Below are positions 23,354 to 36,200 of a stretch of DNA of 64,000 nucleotides, in pieces. A program made the translations under genes and the position numbers. The notes under the pieces were generated by a model that saw only the letters and a program-made list of their open reading frames with translations, was not told the DNA's origin and made no database searches. Origin of the DNA: Zygnema cylindricum (taxonomy: Eukaryota > Streptophyta > Zygnematophyceae > Zygnematales > Zygnemataceae); the NCBI GenBank assembly GCA_037447655.1, contig JBBHKE010000791.1, forward strand, positions 113,446 to 177,445, written 5' to 3'. Position 1 is the stretch's first letter. Every line of letters starts with the position of its first letter.

Positions 23354-24420
23354 GAGTGAGAATGGACGAAACAACAATATCGGGAAACCATGGCGTAAAG
23401 TTTTGGAATTTGTGACATTGACGTTATTATTTGTGAGCTTGACGTCAGAATGTCACAAACCCTAAATATTTACAATGTCACAATAAACTAGACGCCTACA
23501 ACTGTCGCTATTTTGTAAACGTCATTGTCGCAAGTTTTGTAGTCGTCTACAACCGTCACAAATTACACCCACGTTTACATCCGTCACAATTTACAGGAAC
23601 GATTTCATTGCGTTACATCGGAACGCGCTGAAAGTAGTACGGAAAATCTTCGCTTTAGAACCAAGTAACAAGACTAAGTTTCGGTTACATGGGAATGTGC
23701 CCTTACAAGACGTAACGTGACACATTACGCATCTATGTATCTTTACAAACGACAAATTGCTCTGACAGAAAGTCAACGGTTTGTAGGATTACAAATGTAC
23801 AATATTATTTTACGGATTTTGGCCTATGGGTGGTAGCCGGTCATGCAGCAACCGTACGATTTTCTCCGCTGTCCACTCATTACACGCCACGCTGTCCTTA
23901 CGGTCGTAGGCACTTATTTTTTGGTTTTTAATTGTTTCTGTTTTTATGTGGTTTTGTGCCAGTTTTTTTTTGTAGTTTTCTATTGGCTCAGTCTTGGCCT
24001 CTTACAAAGATTGAACGATTTTTGGCCGTCCAGATTAGAATCGTACGGACATAAACTGCCAGATCTTGAGCCACCAATCTCGTATACCGGAAACGGCCAA
24101 TAGGTGCAAAAAATATAATAAACAATAAATATACATATAAGCATAAAAAAAAAGTACCGTGCATTTCAGTAATAAGACAAATTTAAATTTTCCAAAAAAC
24201 AAAATTAAAATTAATTCAAATATATTTTTCCTTTTTCCAAATTTGTCTTGCGACCTTGCCGGAAAACCCGCTCACATTTTGTCGTTTTCTGCCGACAGTT
24301 TTGGTTTTACTTTTTTTGTCATTTTATCTTCTTTTCCATTACATGTGACTGGATCACAATTACTGTACCTTTTTATTTTCCCTCCTTTCCCTTCCCTTTT
24401 TCACTTTGGTTTTTCTTTGT
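23354..24420. other. intergenic, no gene recognised
   Basis: Positions 23400-23620 contain scattered copies of words like cgtcacaa and gtcacaaa, an old degenerate repeat. The rest is AT-rich without coding signal. Confidence 0.4.
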
Positions 24421-24596
24421 AAAATAATATCTCTCCCTCACCCCCCACCTTTTTCTTGTTTTTCTTCACATCTCTCCCTTCCCTCTCCGTCCTTCTACAC
24501 GACCCTGAAAACTCTTTTTCACACGTGTGGAAAAGCACGAATCCGGAAACGCCACGTGGCATCCAATGGCGGGAGTTCCCTCCTCTGGGGAAAAAG

Positions 24597-24838
24597 AAGT
24601 ACGATCCTTGCTTCTCTCCCCCCCCTTCTCTCCCTATCTCTCGCTCCCTCTCTCTCTCTCTCCCTCTCTCTCACTCTCTCTTTCTCTCTCTCATTCTTTC
24701 TCTCTGTCTCTCCCTCTCTCTCCCTCTCTCTCCTCTCTTTTTCTCTCTCTCATTCTTTCTCTCTGTCTCTCCCTCTCCCTCCCCCTCTCTCTCTCTCTCT
24801 CCCTTTCTCCCCCTCTCCTCTCCCTCTCTCTCTTTCTA
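24597..24838 (+). repeat. CTCTCC pyrimidine microsatellite
   Basis: Plus-strand pyrimidine tract of CTCT/CTCCC with a larger internal duplication (tctcattctttctctctgtc occurs twice). Ser/Leu-rich open frames here are artefacts. Confidence 0.92.
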
Positions 24839-25229
24839 TATATTTTTTAATTTTCATTTCAGTTTTTCTTTCCTTTTTTTCAGGATTGGGGGAGGGGGCA
24901 GTTTACAAAAATATTTCCAATTTTAGTCCTTTTCCCTTTTTTTTTATGCAATTTACATTAGACAATTCATGTTTTCTTTTGTTTTTTCTTTGAGAAAATG
25001 CAAATGCGCAGATTTAGTCACGTGAAGACATTACATAGAGGATTTTAATTTCTGAACCTGAGATTAGTTTATGAGAAAACTGGCATTTTTAATGACACAA
25101 ACGCGGAATAAGGGAGTGAAAAACCATGATATATGAGACGGCTGCTATCCTTTACGGGCATCTGGTTTTCTATGGGTAGGATATGTTCTTTCGTGTGTCG
25201 ATTAACTAACTGTCAACTGAACAATGTAG

Positions 25230-25965
25230 CACAATGTAGCATCCATTTAAATGGTATTTGCTAGGATATTGACTGGACAATCGTATTGATGTTGATGTGA
25301 TAAATGATTTCGGCATTAACATTGCCATTCACCGGTGATATTCATTTTTACATTGTGAAGTCTTTGTCGTTGGCCTTGACATTGGTGTGACTCAGATGAC
25401 CATTGTCATAACAATAACATTGGCATTGACACCAGCATTGCATTGACAATAGCGTCTATAGTAATTGTAAAATTCGGATTAACGTCAGAATGTATGTTGG
25501 CATTGATGTTGATGCTGGTTTTGATGTTTAGGTTGACATCAACACTAAAATTGGCATTGGCATGATCGCGTCATTGATGTTGCCGTTGACAATAAATCTC
25601 ACATTAACCTTGGCATTGAAATACATTGATTTTCACGTTGACACTCATGTTGGCGTTAAATATTGAATTTTGTATTGACATTGGCATTAGAAATCGCGTT
25701 TACATTGACACTGACATTGGAGCATATATTGATATGATATTGTCATTAAAGTTGATGGCACCATGAACATGGATTATGATATAGCCATTGAAATGAAAGT
25801 TGACATTATCATAAAATTTAGCATCAACTATGACATAGACTTTGGCATTGGCAGCTAATTTTCGCATCCAAGTCAGTCATTATCATGACATTGGTGGTGA
25901 CATTGGCATGAATGTTGGCGGTCTTATTGATGGTGACCTTGGCATTCGTGCTGGTATTGGAACAT
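25230..25965 (+). repeat. degenerate hexanucleotide (GACATTGGCATT-like) repeat
   Basis: Over about 730 bp the words cattgacattggcattgac, ttgatgttgatg and gacattggcatt recur with frequent substitutions, keeping a rough 6-bp period. It looks like a very old, decayed hexamer satellite. The C-terminal part of the minus-strand frame 25883-26248 is its translation. Confidence 0.75.
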
Positions 25966-27077
25966 TTCCTTGTAGCACTGTATGTTCACTTTGTTCCAAT
26001 TGAGATCCGAGGTTTTGCCTTCTGGGGCTATTGAACCGGACTACCTCATGTACTGAGAATCCAACCGTACTTTTTTGACAAAGACCTAAAAGTTTTGCCA
26101 CCCAACAATTTCCATTGGAACCCTTGGAAACCAATAAACATGTGTCACTTAGGATAGGCATAAACAACATCTTGTGATGTGAATATCGTAACAGCACCAT
26201 CATGAACCTAACAAAAATACGTTGAAGTTCAATATGTATTCTTTGCAAGCGTCGTCCTTTGAAAAATATAAAATAAACATTTTAAATAACTAAAAAGTAA
26301 ATGAATAGAGATTGCCTGTTATCAACTCTAACTCAAACCTTAAGCACATGGCAAAGAAAGCATAATCAAAGGTATAAATGTAGTTGGAACCTGTAAAATG
26401 CTGACTCTTTATTCGACACTAGAATATCTATCCCATGGACCCACGATAGGCTGTTGGGAAACTAAGGCGACTTATTTTAACTAGGAAGCCCTCTTTAGCG
26501 TTGGTTGAAGTTTCATCAATAATGGACGACCGTAAAATAACGGGCTCTAGTACCTACTGCCATTAACCCTAAAACTGTCAATAATATTCAGCAACGTTAC
26601 CGAGTATTCAAACACGTCCAAATATTCGTGATTCTTTGTACAAAATGCCGAATACCGGTGACTATGTATGAAATTCTGCACAGAAGTAGTTGGAATTGCT
26701 TCAGGTTACTCTCCAAATTTAGTTTTTTTTTGTGAAAAATGGCTACGTTCTAGGTCGGGTGAATTGAACCGATTTGGAAAGTCATCCAAATATTTTGGTC
26801 CATAACTTACAACTTTTTTTTTTTTTTTTGGTACACTACCTTAGCCTACCGTTAAAGCTCATAATTTTTTTTTTACGTGTAAAGCTATCTATGAACCTTT
26901 ATTTATATATTTCTATGGCTTGCTACATTGTGGCATCTTTAAAGTACTTCATGATGTAAAAACACACGTAAGTCAATCAAAATAGACATTTTTCTGAACA
27001 CATTAAGGTTCAGTTTTAAATTTTTGGAGGATGATACTTATCAGACGGTCAGCGTTTTTGTGCCCCTTCTTAAACAG
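25966..27077. other. region upstream of the first located kinase-gene exon
   Basis: The signal-peptide exon of the receptor kinase should lie here or further upstream, because the exon at 27078 enters in phase 1. I could not identify it. An unassigned minus-strand frame ends in this stretch. Confidence 0.35.
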
Positions 27078-27295
27078 ATATTTATATCAATTGTGGAGGC
27101 GGTGCAATTAACAACAACGGAAAAAATAAGCTTGCAGTCAATTGGGAAGCAGATAAATTCTGGGAAGTTGGTCGTCAAATTAATAATACTCAGCAGAATA
27201 TTACCAGCACTGAGTTGGGAGTAGACCCAAATATATTCTCAACTGCGAGGCAGTTTGGATCCCAGGATGGCCCTATAAACAACTACTCCATTCCG
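27078..27295 (+). CDS. RLK exon: first malectin domain, N-terminal half
   Basis: Starts after acceptor taaacag in phase 1 and ends in phase 0 before gtgagc. It encodes YINCGGGA, the usual malectin opening (I-N/D-C-GG), then [23 protein letters not shown] and NNYSIP. The order and spacing match PF11721-type malectin: the INCGG strand, the FSTAR strand and the YSIP strand. Confidence 0.88.
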
Positions 27296-30200
27296 GTGAG
27301 CATCTTGCCAGCCTCATTGGGTGCGATAACTAAAATCACTATCTATGTATGGGCTCACTACTTTCTGTTAGTAACTGAAGTTTCTGGACGGAATGGGTCA
27401 TGAAACAGAAAATCATGGATAAAGATAGAAAAACATCATTGTCTTCACACATGTTGTCCTCCTATAACAAAGCGTGACCTGTGGGACAGAAATGGCATGT
27501 GAAATAGCTTTGCTCATAGCACAAAAGCACAGTCCGTATTTTATTGCTTTGAAAATAAGAAAACTAATTAATGCTAGTCTTAAATGTGATAATGTGCTAA
27601 ATTAACAAAAAGTTCGTTTCACTCTCTAAACAATGGCGGCAAAAATAGTCAGGAAAATAGGGACTTATCGATTGACTTACATAGAACGGGACTTGCACCA
27701 TAAATCCGATGTGACTGTCTACGAATGTAATCTACCGGTAGAGGGAATGCACCGACTTACACATATGGATAGCATGTGTGTTCCTATATTTCTGATGGAA
27801 TTTATCTAAGAACTACGTAAATGGTATCTAAAACTGCCTGGGGAAACTGACGTACCTATCAAAATTAGTTTGTGACACAATCAAAAAGTTGACATGTTTC
27901 TAGTGACTGAACTTTGTTGATACCCCAATCGACCGAATGAATTTTTAAGCAAATATAGCTATCGACTGACATCTGCAGGTCAACTGATTCACGAAGCTGA
28001 GGTTCATGAAACGAGTTCTACGACTAAAATGTATAAAGGGAGCTATTTTTCGGGATTGACCCTATGGGTAGAATGTACATAACTAAAAAAATATGTGGGT
28101 AAATTGTGTGAACAGAAATAGTACATGCTGAAGTTTAGGTGGGGAAGTTTTCAACGAACTGATCTATATGCTTATCGGGGAGGATTTTCTGATGTGCAGT
28201 AATCAACAATTATAGAAATGCGGTATTTCACAATCGCGATAATCATGATTAATTGACGACAAATTGACATTGTTATTGATAAACCAAACATGTTTAAAAT
28301 GTTGTTTCAGCACCTCTATGAATGCACAATAGTGTAGATATGTATGGATAACTTCGTATAATCCTATTTGGTATAGGCCAAAGTGTACGGTCTTGGGGGG
28401 CACATGTTACGCACATGTCTAACAGTGACAACGTGTACAAAATGATAAATATCGTTTTGTAGAATAATAAGGGTAAGACCTGCCTGCACATGCCTAGCAG
28501 AGGGAAAGTACACAAAAAAGTAGAAAAAGAAAAAGAAAGTGTTAAACATCGTTAATCTTTAATTGTTATCGTTAAATTGTTAATCATAAATATTGATCAT
28601 TTTGTACAATAGACTACATCTGAGAAATACATTACCTGCACAAAAGACCTTTGGAACACGTGTAATACGGTAGATATACCGTTTTTGTTTGCCCAGTTAC
28701 CGCTGATCATTATCGATTTGACCTACATCAATCTTTTCTCAATACAGACAAAACTTGATAATCAAATTCTCTTGCGATGAGATCACCAGGATTTGTAAGT
28801 CAACTGAAAGCTACAGATCTAATGTCTATAGGGACTTCAGTATACTGTTTAAATATTGGTTAAGACTGGAGTCGAAGGATGACTGAAAAGCATAAAACTA
28901 TCCTATTTAAACCCAGTATTGATGCTGAAACATTCCAACGAACACATTGTGATAAGTTTCGCATCAAACATTAGTGGATGGTGTTTTTGGGTAGTTCGTA
29001 TATAGCACCATTTTGCTTTAAATGCACTTTCCCATTTTTTTAGATGTCACTTTTGTCTAAATAATGAACTTTATCTTGTGCATAACATCTCTCACATCCC
29101 AATGTCTCACAATGTGTCCTGTCCTCCTCAGGTCAACAATTCAGGGCACTTCTTCGTTCGGTTATACTTTGCAGAAATCTTGTATACAATATCTGGAGAA
29201 CGACAGTTTGATGTGAGCATAGGCGGAGTTCTTGTGTTGGAAGATTTTGTGGCACCTTCCCCCAAGGGGGTGATGAAAGAATTTCTTGTATACATAATTG
29301 ACAATTCTGTCAATATTTCTTTTATTCGAGGAGCCATTGGGGATCCTATGGTCAATGCAATTTCGGTATGTTTCCCGCAATTCTATGTTAAATGATGTAA
29401 ATTGGGTAAAAGTACATTGGTTACCATCATCCATTTTAACCAACCATTTTCTGATGATGGTGTATTCTTTATATGCAATTTTTGAAAGCCGATGAACTAT
29501 ATGAATCCACACTCTAAAATTTTGAAAATTTTAATATTCACCACGATTGTTCCATTTTTTGGAAGTTAGAATGGCCCTTTTCATTCCATTTTCTGGAAGC
29601 TAGCATGACTCCCCTTTATTTTTCCACTTACATTGTGGGGCAAATTAGAAATGCCAGGCGGATCTGCGCAACTTTGGAAAATATATAATGGGAATATTTT
29701 ATGTTGTTAAAAGGATGTTTTATGTTTCATCTATTTCTCAACCTCAATCCTTCGTATAGATGTTTCCCACAGCACCTAATTCTAACAACAATTTCTTACA
29801 CCCAACTCCTTTGTACTCCTAACACTCAGTATCTTTGTCAAACCCCTCTCCATTTCGTCATTCTTGCTTCTCATGTTCACTCTCCCAATGTTGCAAATCT
29901 CCTTGCTTTTGGCGCTCCTTTTCACTTACCTTCGTCATGCATTTTAAACAAAAGTCCTTTCACATCCTTTAGCTCCATATTTTTCATACCCCTTATTTCA
30001 CTTCTTACCGTCTTCTTGACAGGTCACTCACACACCTGAGAGATTGTATAATATCTCCTCAACAAACATAGTCTTATGTGAGCCCCCTTGTCCAAAAAAA
30101 GGGAGAAGAGGAAAAAAAAAGGGGGAAAAACTCCTTTCTTTGCTTTTGAGTTCTACATTGTATGATTTTTGCAATACAATCCTTTCTCTTCTCCTTGGCA

Positions 30201-33200
30201 ACCATGTGAATCTCCTTCATAAAGAGAGAAAAGTGAAAAGTGAAAAAATGCACTCTTTTTTTTTTCATGTTCTATGTTGAGTGGGTTTTTCAATATGATC
30301 TATCCTTGTGTGCATGGGGGTGCTGTCAGATACACAACTTCACCTTTCATGTGGCGATAAAAACAGTTCATTACTAGATACTCTTGGACGTTTATGGGAA
30401 GTCGACACAAATTATACACAAATTTCTTTTCTTCCACCCACAGCGCTTAGCGAAGAGTGCGATCGCTGGAAAAATGCAAACAACAGCGCAACCAGTTCAG
30501 GTGAAGAATTTGAAGAAAATTGGTGTTCAAGATCTTACGATCTAGAAGACACAGAGGTTAACAAGGAATTGCTTACAAACTGGAAGAATTATGAGGAGTC
30601 GTTTCCACGTAGTATTTATCGTGTAAGTGCTTTGGAACATTTTCTTACAAGCATTCTACTTGCATTTTGAACAAAAAATGCCAGCTAAAATGTGCTTTAA
30701 TTCGACTATGGTCCACTTTCTGATTTATTGCTAATCGATTCTTGAAAACGTTTGGAACTCATACTAAGTCAACGCGACACAAAACGTGCTCATAGCCTGA
30801 GTGCTCAAACCTTTTTGTGATCAAATTCATTGTTATTGATTGGGTGGCTGGGTAAAATGTGCAACCACCCATTAACGTGGAAGTTTAAGGAATATTGGGT
30901 AAATTGTTTGAAAGAATGCAACTTCATATATTAAACCTAAGTGATTTATCCATATGGATAGGCTTCTTGTTAGCATGAGTATAACCATTGCTGCCATTTT
31001 GATAATTCTACACTTATATTGCATATAATGGATGGTATCTAACACTAGATAGCCAGGGTAATGCACCAAATATGGGGCATATTTGATACTTCTTTTGAAT
31101 ATATATTTCACCCATGCAATTCATTTGATCGAAATCTTTACGTCACAAATAACCTGTTGAAGGCAATAAGTTCCTTTCGAGGTCAACCTCGTTAAGTGAA
31201 TTGTAAAAAGTTCTAAGGGTGGAATCATCCCACTCCTTTGTCAAAATTTCCAACTACTGACCTCTTTAGGAAAACACCCTAACTTGTGTCCACACAACCT
31301 TTGCAAAACGAGAATTTTCTTTCAACGGAGGGCACTCCAACTGTCACTGCTATCGTCGCTAGTAGCTCCCTTCCGTCACTAGCAACTCTTTTTGACTGGG
31401 CATCTGATAAGACTATCACCCATCAGTTCTTTTCCAACTGTTAAACCGGCTAGTTATTTCTTGGTCGGCAGTTGTTAGGCTGGTGGCTCGTCCTTGCCGG
31501 TGTGTCATATTAGGACCCGTTAAGCAGCTGAAATAATATTTTAGTACCCCCGGTCTAATTCGCCGGGTAATATGTAGCCAAGGATTGAAGTCCCGTTGAT
31601 TGTGAACAAGGAAAAGAGCCAAGGTCTTAGACACTTTGAGGTCTGTTCACCTCCAAAACGTAACCACTTCCACAGCCTAAAATGCACAAAGGGTACGGAT
31701 TTGAAACATATTTGTTTTAGACTTCCCACCCTTACTCAAAGCATCACGTCATCAGGAAGAAGACGGAGGTAAGCAAAAAACACAAGAGAGGGACAAGGAA
31801 GATATTATAGAAGCTTTTCCTTAAAACTCTTTATATACTTAGGATGGCGGGCTTGATTATCTTAAGACCCTTGACAGCAACGGGAACCTGCTGGGCAACA
31901 GCTTCATTCCGAGTATGTTTGGATGAGCTCATCACACTTCATATTATTTTTCTTGCACGATGGGCTTATGCTCCGTTCCATAACCAAATCACTTAATATA
32001 AATTTCTCTTCTAGTTTCTCTTATTTTCTAAACATCTCTGTGACAAAGTTCGTTACGCTTCATGCCCGCAGTTTCAATCAATCTCCACAAGTGGTGGCAA
32101 TGGTTGAAACCGTCCATCTGATCTCCACGATCTTAATGATCTCCATTCTCTCAATAACCGGGCATGAAGCACGTAATAAAACTTTATTTTCCGGGGGTCC
32201 CACTTTATAATGCAACCGATATGAAACCGGTTCATATTGTTTCAGAATCTTGAATGAACCAACCTATCTAGAAAGGAGCTCTTTGGAATTGGTGAAATAC
32301 AACGGCAAATGGTTTGTGCTCAACAAAACTCCATCATCAGCTTTGTATTCAAATTACTGATGTATGTTAGCATATGCCTTTTGTCAAACTTGAGATTATG
32401 TCAAATAAATATTTGCTTGAGTGACAATCATTGCGTGAGAAATGGCGTTAGTGAACTTCGCAGCATAGCCTACTCAAATGTAGACATAGATCGGTGCGTA
32501 CTAATGCATTTGCACACTTCCCTAAGAAATAGACTTGTAAACTTCAAATCTCAATCCATTACAAACTCCACTTAGAGATTTTGAGTTTTCTATACGTGGT
32601 TAGAGGCAAACTGTTTCCCCAGTTGACACAGTTGTGCGTTGGAACAACTGCATTATTTTTGTCAACGATCCACAAATACCAAAATCGTGTTATATTCTAG
32701 TAACATTGTAATGGAATCGGCATATTAATACACAAAAGGGCCTTTTCAGGATGTAACAATAACCTGCTCGGGGTATGAAAAAAGCCTAGGAAGTTATTAA
32801 CATGTGACATCGGTCAAATCATGAACTAGCATTTCAACCTGTTGGGAACTAGCATTCCGTCTGTACGGGACGGATGTATGACCGGCCGTACTATTGTATG
32901 GCAACTGTGCAGGGAATAAACTGTGGTAAGGATAGGGTACGGATCCTGCAAGTTACGACATCGTACAGTAACTTGTAACGGACTGCTACAGTCCGTAGGG
33001 CGACTACTAGGATAAAACGTTAGGCCATAGTGGCGGTAACAATTGGGGAGCCAGGCCAGTGCCACGGATTCAGTACGTCGTCTGTAGAGCGTCTCATAGG
33101 ACGTGACATTTGGAAGTGAGTAAGTTTATTTTAGCTATGAAGCCACGTGAGGACTTCCCTTTTTGTATTCCGCACAGAGTAATTGAGTTGTTGACAAATG

Positions 33201-36200
33201 CATTGAGGAATTAGGGGAAGAGTAGGAAATTTTCATTTTGTGCTACAACAACTTGACAATAGAAAGATTTGGGCAGTCAGACATGTACCTTCCATGAGCT
33301 AGAACTAAGCTTCGAGGTGTCATTGATGATTAGGAAATTAGTTCCACACCCATAAGTTGTTGGTCTACGGCTCAGGCAACAAACACCTTTACACTGTTAA
33401 CATAATCTGGTTTCAACTAGCAAGATCCTCAACATTGGTCCGTCCAGGCCGACAATGCAAAAAACATCTCTGTGGGCAAACTTAACCAGAAACGTTATCC
33501 TGTGGTAGCATAAAAGTATCATACTTGTGATCCGTCAGTATCATCAAGGCCTTACGCTCTACTAGGTAGTATTTCTATGTTCGAGAGCATGGACGATGGC
33601 GGGCAGTTCCTGTTCCATTATAAATAGTTACGTTATCCAAGTTCTTTTAGCGAGATTGGAAGGCAATTGATTTCCTTCTTGAAGATCACTACCCCTAAAG
33701 CAAAACTTGATTCACCACAAGCAGTCATACAATTTTGTTTTTGACATGAGCAAGTGATGGAACATGGGTCAAATCCCAGTTGACATCATTAAATTTCTTC
33801 CGATATTGGATAGATGCTTTTGGATAATCTTTAAAGGTTGCACTTTATCGTTAACCTTTGATCAAACATTTGTTAAGAAATGGCAAAGCCTAAAGAAAGC
33901 CATACTTGCAACATTTTGAGAATTTTTCCCAATCTGTTACTGTTGATAGCTTTTTCGGATCTGGACAACCTCTTTTGCCACCCAATGATGTAGCCCGTAA
34001 TGACTCCTTTTGCAAAAAAACAAAAATTTATTGCTTAGCATAAATTCTTCCGTGGAACATCCGTACTTGACAAATATGATCTAGATGTTCCTGTCTTACT
34101 AAAACTCAATTTGTTATCTAAATCCACAAGTAAATGCTTGTCCAAAAATGGTCAAAACATATCATTCATTACACTCTGGAAGATAATCGTAGCATTAGTT
34201 GAACAAAAGTGAGCACCTTATATTGAAAGTGTCCTTTGGGTGACCGGGAAGCCATGTTCAAAACATCGTCGAACGTGATGCCATTTTGATAATTTCACTG
34301 TGGTAGATCAAGAGAGGTGAAGTACTTTGTCCCCTCAAGTCTAAACATAAGGTCATCATTCTTCGGTAAAGCATATCTATTTTTTTGTCATTTGCGTATG
34401 AAAGCTCGATATTCAATGTACATGCGAAGCTACCGCCTTTCTTTTGAACAAACTTTATTGGAACTTTGAAAGTACTCGAACTTGGCTCTATCCAACCTAT
34501 CTTTACAAGGTTTAGAACTTGAGACGTAACTTGAACGTGCTAATTCGAAGGAAAAAGAGACCAAAATAGAGACTTGTGTCCTTCTAAAGGTAGCATACGC
34601 CCTGCATCGTTATGTAGTGACAAACCTTATGAAGATCCGAAAAGAAAGACGCATATTTTGTCAAAACGGATTCGGCAAAGAATTAAGTTTGGGTTCCAAA
34701 AGGGGCTGAAGATAAAAAAGTGCCATCAATAGTATCAATATTTCTTGTAGCTTATCCTTATCATATTCATCTTCCAATGACTATAACACCAACCTTTCAC
34801 TCGATTTCAATAGGGCTGTATAGTACCATCTATGAAAACGACAAACATTTCGACTTTGCCGCATATTATCTGTTAACATTGTGGAGTTTTGGTAGGTCAT
34901 TTCTATTTTTTTCTTCTTCAATTTTTTTTTCGCGAGATTGCCTATTGTGTGGACAGGTAGCTTGGAAAGTCTTCATGTACATGTGACATCTGTCTTACTG
35001 TATTGTTCGAATTATCTTTCAATTCAAGAACTGTCAATAAATATTTGATGTTTTGGAAATTTGTGATTGAGATTGTTGTCGCTTAGCTCTTTTTAGATTT
35101 ACTTGGTCGACATCAATGATTTTGGTGGGTTGATATGTAATTCCCCTTAATAAACAATTTTGTCTTTTTTTTTGTTGTTTGTTGTGTCAGTATTGGAACT
35201 TTCCAAATCGCCTTAATTTTGATTTTTTTTTGGATGAAAACCCAATATTTCATTTTGAATACCCTACTTTTGTGATGGATCTAAAGCTTGATTTGGAGAT
35301 ATACATTAGTGGGAAATTCACACTTTACCAATTTAGTTTTTACTTGTTTCTAGAAACTATACTCCCGGAAGCTACACAACTAGGCGCTTTTTGCATAATT
35401 CTATGAAATATTTCAAATGTGGCAATGCCTTGAAAAATTAACCTGGGTTAGACTTTTTAAGTTGAAATTCCATTTACAACTCTAGTACTAAAACTCAAAG
35501 CTCCAACAATCTCTAGAGGCGACAGCTTGCTTGTCATCGGTTGTTATTACAAGCACCATATTGAGGTTTTATCCATATTGAGGTTTTATCACATGTCTTG
35601 AGGGGTTTGAGAGGATGTGTTGTGTCTTGGGCGAAGGTGGGTCATCCAGGCATACCGAATTCTTGGTGCAAGTCTCATCGCAAATAAAATGGCAAATTGG
35701 ACATCTAACTTGGCAGACGTTCTTCGATACAATTTAACTGTGCAACCAGAAAAGCAATACATGGTCCGTCTTGCTTGGGTGTGGCCTAAAACTGGATTTG
35801 TAAGTTTACATTGAACATATGAATCCCCTCATAAAAAGGCTAAGACACGTCACACAGACAAAACTAGAGATCCTTTGGTAAAGGAAAAAGTGAGTTTTGA
35901 CAGATTAAACATGTGAAACTTGAAATGAAACACTCGGTTCACTACCCAAATCGCTCCTTTTTCAAACATGTATGATCTTGCCGGAAATAGAAATGTTGGT
36001 GCGATGATAGAAGACTTTCCAAAGGTATTTTTTCATCAAAATCTAGATTTTTCCTGTAAGACAGAATGCAGTTATAACCTTTTCGACAAACAAACCAAAC
36101 CATTGAACATCGTGATAAATAGACAGAAAACGGCTTGAGGAATAATTTCAATTTGGCAAGAAAGTACAACCAAAGACAAACACAAAGATAAGAAGTCTTA

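Noticed and set aside
24406-24993. 195-aa and 156-aa Ser/Leu/Pro-rich open frames
   Set aside because: They are translations of a CT microsatellite in overlapping frames.
25883-26248. 121-aa minus-strand frame
   Set aside because: I first considered a copia RT, but the order of motifs does not fit. Its C-terminus is the hexamer repeat. Unassigned.
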